A stretch of 64,000 bases of DNA, taken from NCBI GenBank assembly GCA_036804525.1, contig DAIRSE010000003.1, forward strand, positions 119,232 to 183,231, given 5' to 3'. The translations under genes and the position numbers were made by a program. This DNA comes from JBFLVT01 sp036804525 (GTDB lineage: Bacteria; Bacillota; Desulfotomaculia; Desulfotomaculales; JASEER01). Positions 59,168-64,000 of this stretch are shown one piece after another; position 1 is the stretch's first letter; each line of letters opens with the position of its first letter. The notes below the pieces were generated by a model. That model had not been told where the DNA came from, did no database searches, and was given only the letters and a program-made list of their open reading frames with translations.

Positions 59168-60445
59168 CTACACGGTAGGGTTTTCCTGGTATTCGAATTC
59201 GAAGTCACCGATGCGTACAGTGTCTCCCGGGCGCACCCCGTGCTCCCGCAGGGCCTCTTCCACCCCCATTCGCCGCATGACGTCCTGCAGGTGGTAGACA
59301 GCTTCCTGGTTGTCCAGGTCGGTTATGGCCACCCGGCGCTCCAGTTCCCGGCTTCTGACCCGGAAAGCCCCGTTCTCGCGCAAGACTTCAAGGATGTCAT
59401 CCTCTAACTCATCCGTACCGTCCTCCGTGATCTCGACAACCTGCGGACGGGGAATCGTTTCGAGGAGTGTTCCGGCACGGAGCATCAGCTCGCGCAGGCC
59501 TTCACCCGTAGCCGCCGAAACAGGGAAGATCTCGTAGCGCTCTCCAAGGGCATCCTGGATACGCAGCAAGTTCTCTTCGGCTCCGGGGATATCCATTTTA
59601 TTGGCGGCAATAATCTGCGGCCTGGAAACCAACCGCTGGTCGTAGCGGGCCATCTCGCGATTGATAATGTTAAAATCGTCCAAGGGGTCCCTGCCTTCGG
59701 TGCCTGCGGTATCCAGCACATGGATTAAGAGTCTTGTGCGCTCGATGTGCCGCAGGAAGCGATGGCCCAGTCCCGCGCCGGCATGGGCGCCTTCAATCAG
59801 CCCGGGTATGTCGGCAAGCACAAAGCTTCGTCCCTCGCCAAGCCTCACCACGCCCAGGTGCGGTTCGAGGGTCGTAAAGGGGTAGTCGGCGATCTTGGGC
59901 CGCGCCGCCGAAACCTTGGAGATGATGGTGGACTTGCCGGCGTTGGGGAAGCCGACCAGGGCGACGTCGGCCAGCAGCTTCAGCTCCAGTTCGACCCACA
60001 ATTCCTCGCCGGGCTCACCCTTTTCAGCAAAGGAAGGCGCCTGGCGTACGCTCGTTGCAAAATGAGCGTTCCCCCGCCCGCCCCGTCCCCCGCGGGCGAC
60101 AATCACCTGCTGTCCGTGAATGGTTAGGTCAGCGATGGGACGGCCGTCCTCGGCCCGGCGAATAATCGTGCCTACGGGAACCTTTATCACCAGGTCGTCG
60201 CCGTTCCTGCCGGTCATGCGTTTGCCCTGGCCGTGCTGGCCTCGCTCAGCCTTGAAGTGTTTCTTGTAACGGAAATCGATCAGGGTGTTGAGGCCCTCGT
60301 CGGCCTGGAAAATGACGTGCCCTCCCCGCCCGCCGTCGCCACCCGCCGGCCCGCCGTGAGGGACGTATTTTTCACGGCGAAAAGCAACGCACCCGTTGCC
60401 TCCCGCACCCGCTTCCACCTTTATCTTGGCATAGTCGTAAAACAA
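59168..60445 (-). CDS. obg: GTPase Obg
   Basis: 425 residues: glycine-rich amino OBG domain (KVEAGAGGNGCVAFRREK, YVPHGGPAGGDGGRGGHV), G-domain with GFPNAGKST and ADIPGLIEGA, then OCT. Ribosome/sporulation GTPase. Upstream of spo0B as in Bacillus and Clostridia. Confidence 0.95.
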   Translation of the reverse strand: MFYDYAKIKVEAGAGGNGCVAFRREKYVPHGGPAGGDGGRGGHVIFQADEGLNTLIDFRYKKHFKAERGQHGQGKRMTGRNGDDLVIKVPVGTIIRRAEDGRPIADLTIHGQQVIVARGGRGGRGNAHFATSVRQAPSFAEKGEPGEELWVELELKLLADVALVGFPNAGKSTIISKVSAARPKIADYPFTTLEPHLGVVRLGEGRSFVLADIPGLIEGAHAGAGLGHRFLRHIERTRLLIHVLDTAGTEGRDPLDDFNIINREMARYDQRLVSRPQIIAANKMDIPGAEENLLRIQDALGERYEIFPVSAATGEGLRELMLRAGTLLETIPRPQVVEITEDGTDELEDDILEVLRENGAFRVRSRELERRVAITDLDNQEAVYHLQDVMRRMGVEEALREHGVRPGDTVRIGDFEFEYQENPTV

Positions 60446-60447
60446 GG

Positions 60448-61008
60448 TTACTCCTCCCGACGCGGCAGGCTGACCGACAACACCGCCTGTCCTTTGGCAA
60501 TCCCGAAATCAACCCGGCCGCCGAACGGCCGCATCCGACTACCGGCAAAAAGGAGCTGTTCCTTCGTTAAAGGATGTTCCAATTCGGCAATAGGAATCTC
60601 CAGTTCAAGCAGGTAGGTACTGTCTGTAGCATCAACCACTATTTTAACCATTTGGGACGTGCCTTCCAACGGAACAACCAGCCCGCCGGCAAGGCTAAAG
60701 ACTTCTTCGAGCGAGGATGCCAGGCTCTCTCCGGAAACCATACATCCGGCTAAATCAGTGCGAATATCCACTACAAGAGGTACGCGATAGCGGAGGCAAT
60801 GCTGGTAGAAACCCAGGATGGCTGCTGCCGCTTCCAAACTGGCGATTTTGGCCACCGTGTTAACGGTCTTAATCTGTGCCGATACTTGATAGATGTATTC
60901 GGGGATGCGCTCCGGCTTGTTAAGCTGTACGCAGCCGGAAATGACGGCAAGGTGGTTCATCATTTCATGGCCATAGGCGCGTATGAAGCGGAGCAGTTTT
61001 TCGGACAC
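60448..61008 (-). CDS. spo0B: Spo0B-type sporulation phosphotransferase
   Basis: 186 residues: RFIRAYGHEMMNHLAVISGCVQLN with the phosphorylated His in HEMMNHL, then helical and ATPase-like parts with EIPIAELEHPLT. Marks a sporulating organism. Adjacent to obg as in Bacillus. Confidence 0.75.
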   Translation of the reverse strand: MSEKLLRFIRAYGHEMMNHLAVISGCVQLNKPERIPEYIYQVSAQIKTVNTVAKIASLEAAAAILGFYQHCLRYRVPLVVDIRTDLAGCMVSGESLASSLEEVFSLAGGLVVPLEGTSQMVKIVVDATDSTYLLELEIPIAELEHPLTKEQLLFAGSRMRPFGGRVDFGIAKGQAVLSVSLPRREE

Positions 61009-61086
61009 GCAAACGTTTCCTCCTTAACCTATCCTTTCCGTAAAAAGTTAGTTCGTGCAGGTCAATGATCATCCCTGCTTTTGTCG

Positions 61087-61114
61087 GACTTAGGATTTAG
61101 GACGTAAGACGTAG
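61087..61114. repeat. phased 7-bp repeat array
   Basis: GACTTAG, GATTTAG, GACGTAA, GACGTAG in phase. Confidence 0.8.
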
Positions 61115-61145
61115 GGGAGAAAAGCAAAGGGCAAAGGAAAACAAA

Positions 61146-61169
61146 GACCGTGGGGAAATACCCACAGTC
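61146..61169 (-). terminator. terminator of the carboxypeptidase gene
   Basis: GACTGTGGG/CCCACGGTC-type stem (one T-G wobble) with TTTGTTTTCC after it on the minus strand. Confidence 0.75.
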
Positions 61170-61203
61170 TATAATTCGGGAACAAATCCCTCTTTAGAAC
61201 CTG

Positions 61204-62430
61204 TCAATCGAGTTGCGGGCGTTGTCCGCTAAAACGCAGCTTACGAGACTTCCACCTGCGTTTCCGCGCGGCCCTCCTGATCGCCTCGATAGCAAGGAGA
61301 GGCGCACCGATCCCCAATAACAACCACAACGGCCAAAGCGACCGCTGGCGGGGAACGTCAGCAGCAGCCACCAGGTCAACCGTGCCGATCTGCCTTTCCC
61401 CCAGGTAGAGAGCTAATTTCCCAACCTTTTCACCTTTAGCGATCGGAGCTTCCAAAGCGCTGTCGGCTTCAATTTTCCACTGGATCGCCGGCAGGCCGCC
61501 GTTCACCGGAACGACGTAGGTAAACGCGTTATCGGTTTGGAGCTGCAGCTTCTCAGCCCCGCGCGCCACAGGCATACTGGCGATTACCCTGTTCGGCTGC
61601 ACGATTTCAGCACTCTTAAAAGCCGTGAAGCCATAGTCTAAAAGCTTGGCCGAATCCGACCAGAGTTCTTGCCCCTCGCTTTTGAGCACAACACTGAGCA
61701 CTTCACGCCCATCGCGTTTGGCTAAAGCCACCAGACACTGCTTTGCTTCAGAGGTATAGCCTGTTTTTACGCCCTCGCACCCATCATAACGCCAAAGAAG
61801 CTTATTGGTATTAATAAGCAGCTTCAGGGCTTCCGGGTCCTCCCTGGTAATGGTGTGCGTACGGGTGGCGACGATCTCCCGGAAACGGGGGTTTTTCAGC
61901 GCGGCCCGGGTGATCGTGGCCAGATCGCGTGCCGTTGTAAAGTGATCTTTGTCCGGCAAGCCGTGGGGCGTTGTAAAGTGAGAATGCGTCGCCCCCAAGG
62001 ACGCCGCCTTTTCATTCATAAGCTTAACAAATTCCTCGACCGAGCCGCTGACTTCCTCGGCAAGGGCTACCGCCGCGTCGTTGGCCGAATTGACAAGGAG
62101 GGCATAGAGCAGATCCTCGACGGTTATCCTTTCGCCTTCTTTAAGCCAGACCGCAGAGCCGTCAGTCTCACTTGCCCGCTTGCTCACCGTTATCACTTTG
62201 GACAGATCGGCCCTTTCAAGGACGATCAGAGCCGTCAAAATCTTGGTGGTGCTGGCTGGATACATAGGCTTATCGGGGTTCTTGGCATACAGTATCTGGT
62301 TTGTCTGGATGTCGACCAGGAGAGCGGCCTCACCATTGATCTGGGGTTCAGAAGCAGCATAAGCCGGGGAATTTAAAGAAACGGCCAGTATGAGCGACAG
62401 TACCAGCAGTAACGTCTTGCGTTTCATCAT
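61204..62430 (-). CDS. D-alanyl-D-alanine carboxypeptidase (DacF/PBP5-type)
   Basis: About 408 residues from the ATG at 62430. Signal peptide (KTLLLVLSLILAVSLNSPAYA), active-site ASTTKILTA (SxxK), SANDAAVAL (SxN) and KTGYTSEAKQC (KTG). Carboxy membrane anchor (LWPLWLLLGIGAPLLAIEAI) and basic tail. Trims peptidoglycan stem peptides. Expected in the cortex pathway. Confidence 0.93.
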   Translation of the reverse strand: MMKRKTLLLVLSLILAVSLNSPAYAASEPQINGEAALLVDIQTNQILYAKNPDKPMYPASTTKILTALIVLERADLSKVITVSKRASETDGSAVWLKEGERITVEDLLYALLVNSANDAAVALAEEVSGSVEEFVKLMNEKAASLGATHSHFTTPHGLPDKDHFTTARDLATITRAALKNPRFREIVATRTHTITREDPEALKLLINTNKLLWRYDGCEGVKTGYTSEAKQCLVALAKRDGREVLSVVLKSEGQELWSDSAKLLDYGFTAFKSAEIVQPNRVIASMPVARGAEKLQLQTDNAFTYVVPVNGGLPAIQWKIEADSALEAPIAKGEKVGKLALYLGERQIGTVDLVAAADVPRQRSLWPLWLLLGIGAPLLAIEAIRRAARKRRWKSRKLRFSGQRPQLD

Positions 62431-62539
62431 CCACCTGTATGACAAGGATGTTTATTGCGGCACACCTTCATTATTATAATGCAACGACACCAACAAAGAC
62501 CACCCGTTTGACGGCCGTAAAAAGGAGCCCCCGACCGGC

Positions 62540-62671
62540 CTGTTGAAAAAATGGGGGCTGTTCAAAAACGAGCATGGCGCGGAAGGCGAAGCCGGCCAGC
62601 GCGGAGCGTACTGGGTGGTACGTGAGCACTGGGCGGCGAGCGTGACAAAGCCAGGCGAAGTTTTTCAACAG
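62540..62671 (-). mobile_element. 132-bp MITE-like element, copy 2 (reverse of copy 1)
   Basis: Same ends CTGTTGAAAAA(A) and TTTTTCAACAG as the copy at 48659-48790, in opposite orientation, identical length and near-identical interior (GTGAGCACTGGGCGGC). Inserted just before the nucleotidyltransferase pair. Confidence 0.8.
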
Positions 62672-62695
62672 CCTCGGTTAGAGGGGGTATCCAAG

Positions 62696-62845
62696 ATGAG
62701 CGATATCCGGGAGCGAAAGCGGGAACTGGTGGCCCGACACTATGCGAGGATGCCCGCGGCCCGGAAAATGAAGTTGCTGGTCAAAATGAGCGAGGTGACC
62801 AGGAAGCTCCAGGAAGGGGTCAGGGCGACTTGCAAGACCCGTTGA
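62696..62845 (+). CDS. 49-residue partner of a nucleotidyltransferase
   Basis: MSDIRERKRELVARHYARM ... KTR, highly basic, GAGGGGG upstream. Overlaps the nucleotidyltransferase by 16 bases. A toxin-antitoxin-like pair is possible, with this as the small component. Confidence 0.55.
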   Translation: MSDIRERKRELVARHYARMPAARKMKLLVKMSEVTRKLQEGVRATCKTR

Positions 62846-63375
62846 TTCTCTGTGCGGAGATCATGGACTTCCTGGCGATCCCCTACTGTATCGTCGGCGG
62901 CTACGCCGTCGCCAGCTACGGGGTCCCCCGCCAGACAGGGGATGTCGACGTCCTGGCCGTCATCGACAGTGACGCGGCGGTCGTCGCCAAGAAGTTGAGA
63001 GGGCTGGGCTACGATGTCTCCCTAAGCCGGGCCGACCTCCTTGATCCACTTGGTGACCTCATCACCATCGCCTCAGACCTCCCCATCCAATTGATCAAAG
63101 CCAAGTATGCGTACCAAGTGGACGCCGTCCGGAATGCGATAACCGTCCCCTACGAGGGTCGGGAGCTGCGGGTAGTGTCGCTGGATGACCTCGTGTTACT
63201 CAAGTTGAAAGCCGGCAGCCCCCTGGATCTTAACGACATCCAATCAATTATGAAAGTGCAGGGCTCCAACCTGGACATCGCGTCCTTGATGGAGAGGGCC
63301 CGGCGCATAAGGGTCGACAGGCGGCTACGGGCGCTCCTCGCGAAAACGACATTGCCGGGGGGTCCGGACGCATAA
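62830..63375 (+). CDS. nucleotidyltransferase (AbiEii/MNT-like)
   Basis: 181 residues from a TTG start. GGYAVASYGVPRQTGDVDVLAVID is the NTase fold (GGxAVxxYG..R.TxDxD) with catalytic aspartates. Carboxy helical part. In pairs such as AbiEi/AbiEii or HEPN-MNT this is the enzyme. Close to MITE copy 2. Confidence 0.72.
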   Translation: MQDPLILCAEIMDFLAIPYCIVGGYAVASYGVPRQTGDVDVLAVIDSDAAVVAKKLRGLGYDVSLSRADLLDPLGDLITIASDLPIQLIKAKYAYQVDAVRNAITVPYEGRELRVVSLDDLVLLKLKAGSPLDLNDIQSIMKVQGSNLDIASLMERARRIRVDRRLRALLAKTTLPGGPDA

Positions 63376-63485
63376 GACTTATGATGCAACGAGAACGGAA
63401 ATGAGACCTCGGGGCGGGGAACCTCGGGGTTCTCTTTTTCTTCGAGCGAACAGAGGCCCAACCTTACTTCTATACCGTGAGAAAG

Positions 63486-63606
63486 ACCGGGGTTACCTAC
63501 CTCTGGATAGCATGGCGGCGAATGTTTTCTTTCATCTCGTTTCCCGGCGCTATGGCCGGGCCTCAATCATCCTGACCTCGAATAAGTCCTATGCAGAATG
63601 GACAAG
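63486..63606 (+). pseudogene. relic of IS21 istB transposition helper
   Basis: DRGYLPLDS, MAANVFFHLVSRRYGRASI, ILTSNKSYAEW matches IstB carboxy ATPase part. Frame is lost on both sides. An old IS21 insertion. Confidence 0.65.
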
Positions 63607-63840
63607 AGGCCGGTATCGTTTTAGGAAACCGATGTTCAAGGACTATGTCACCGAGCGTTTTACCTTTGGTTCGAAGTTTCCGGGAAGCTTATGTCCGTGC
63701 AGACCATCAGCCGGTGAAGACCGCCGCCGTGACACAGACTTCCGGATCTTAGGAACGGCGCGGGTTTCGCTTTACAACGAAGCCTGGAAGACAGGCCGCT
63801 ATGTGCCTTGTTGCAGGAAAACGAAGGAAAGAGAATCATC

Positions 63841-64000
63841 ATGCCGAATCGTACAGTTCAAGCGCCTAAATACAAGTCAGGACTTAACGGCAAAGGAGAA
63901 TCTGCTGCAATGAATAATGAAGGCGCCGCACCGGCGGATGCGGTTTACAAAATCCTGGTGGTTGACGACAGCCCGGTTGTCCGGGGCGTCATCAAAAAAC
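63841..64000 (+). CDS. response regulator receiver protein (partial)
   Basis: Reads to the window end: MPNRTVQAPKYKSGLNGKGE, then AVYKILVVDDSPVVRGVIKK, a CheY-type receiver with VVDDSP. Alternative ATG 63910 starts nearer the domain. The output domain lies past the edge. Confidence 0.8.
   Translation, partial: MPNRTVQAPKYKSGLNGKGESAAMNNEGAAPADAVYKILVVDDSPVVRGVIKK

Overview
The window holds two blocks. Bases 1 to about 35,700 are most of a tailed-phage (siphovirus-type) prophage, and bases about 35,750 to 64,000 are host chromosome. The host genes point to an anaerobic, endospore-forming Gram-positive of the Clostridia, probably Peptococcaceae/Desulfotomaculales-like. The evidence is a Spo0B-type phosphotransferase next to obg, ptb-buk, a fused-type fructose-bisphosphate aldolase/phosphatase (common in archaea and in deep-branching or thermophilic bacteria), a small siroheme sulfite reductase, YlqG/YlqH-like genes and the order obg-proB-proA-nadD-rsfS-leuS. 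The genus is my inference; no marker here fixes it.

Prophage, read leftward on the minus strand from its right end. At about 34-35 kb lies the lysogeny switch: a rightward CI-like repressor facing a leftward Cro-like gene. Next come recombination genes (a candidate annealing protein and a Cas4-like Fe-S nuclease), a replication initiator with an internal 24-bp inverted repeat, a DnaB helicase, a run of small early genes, RusA, an ArpU-like late regulator, a 3D-domain protein, a nucleotide kinase-like protein, a metallopeptidase-like protein, a phosphatase and a protein with an RNA polymerase alpha-CTD-like domain. Then comes a disturbed zone: a dead MT-A70 adenine methyltransferase followed by galE, and further on three strongly structured RNA-like elements. 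The late block follows: glycosyltransferase, ParB-like protein, TerS, TerL, portal, a 1363-residue MuF fusion, a protease/scaffold, capsid, connectors, two paralogous tail-tube proteins and a tail assembly chaperone. Tape measure, tail tip, lysis and integrase genes are not in the window and should lie to the left. The right end is a 3' piece of tRNA-Val(CAC), preceded by repeats that look like integrase arm sites. Two promoters about 13 kb apart carry the same pair of ATCACCNNNNGGTGAT operators. A separate late promoter carries helically phased direct repeats.

Host side. Just beyond the tRNA remnant is a low-GC HicA-HicB-SecB-like cluster, a likely toxin-antitoxin-chaperone (TAC) module. Then follow an acetate symporter pair, a copper-amine-oxidase-N-type exported protein, a metallo-beta-lactamase-fold hydrolase, FBP aldolase/phosphatase, sulfite reductase, RNase H, YlqH/YlqG-like proteins, a DUF1540-like mini-gene with an in-frame UGA at a conserved cysteine position, ptb-buk, tRNA-Thr, UspA-type genes, leuS, tRNA-Ala, rsfS, an RRM protein, nadD, proA, a HIT protein, proB, obg, spo0B and a D,D-carboxypeptidase. 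The right edge holds a MITE copy, a nucleotidyltransferase pair, an IS21 istB relic and the start of a response regulator.

Host intergenic spaces carry phased degenerate 7-bp repeat arrays that I did not find in the prophage. The strongest leads are the UGA-interrupted DUF1540 gene, the TAC module, the structured RNA trio, the MuF-kinase-ART-like virion protein, and the galE insertion beside the methyltransferase corpse.
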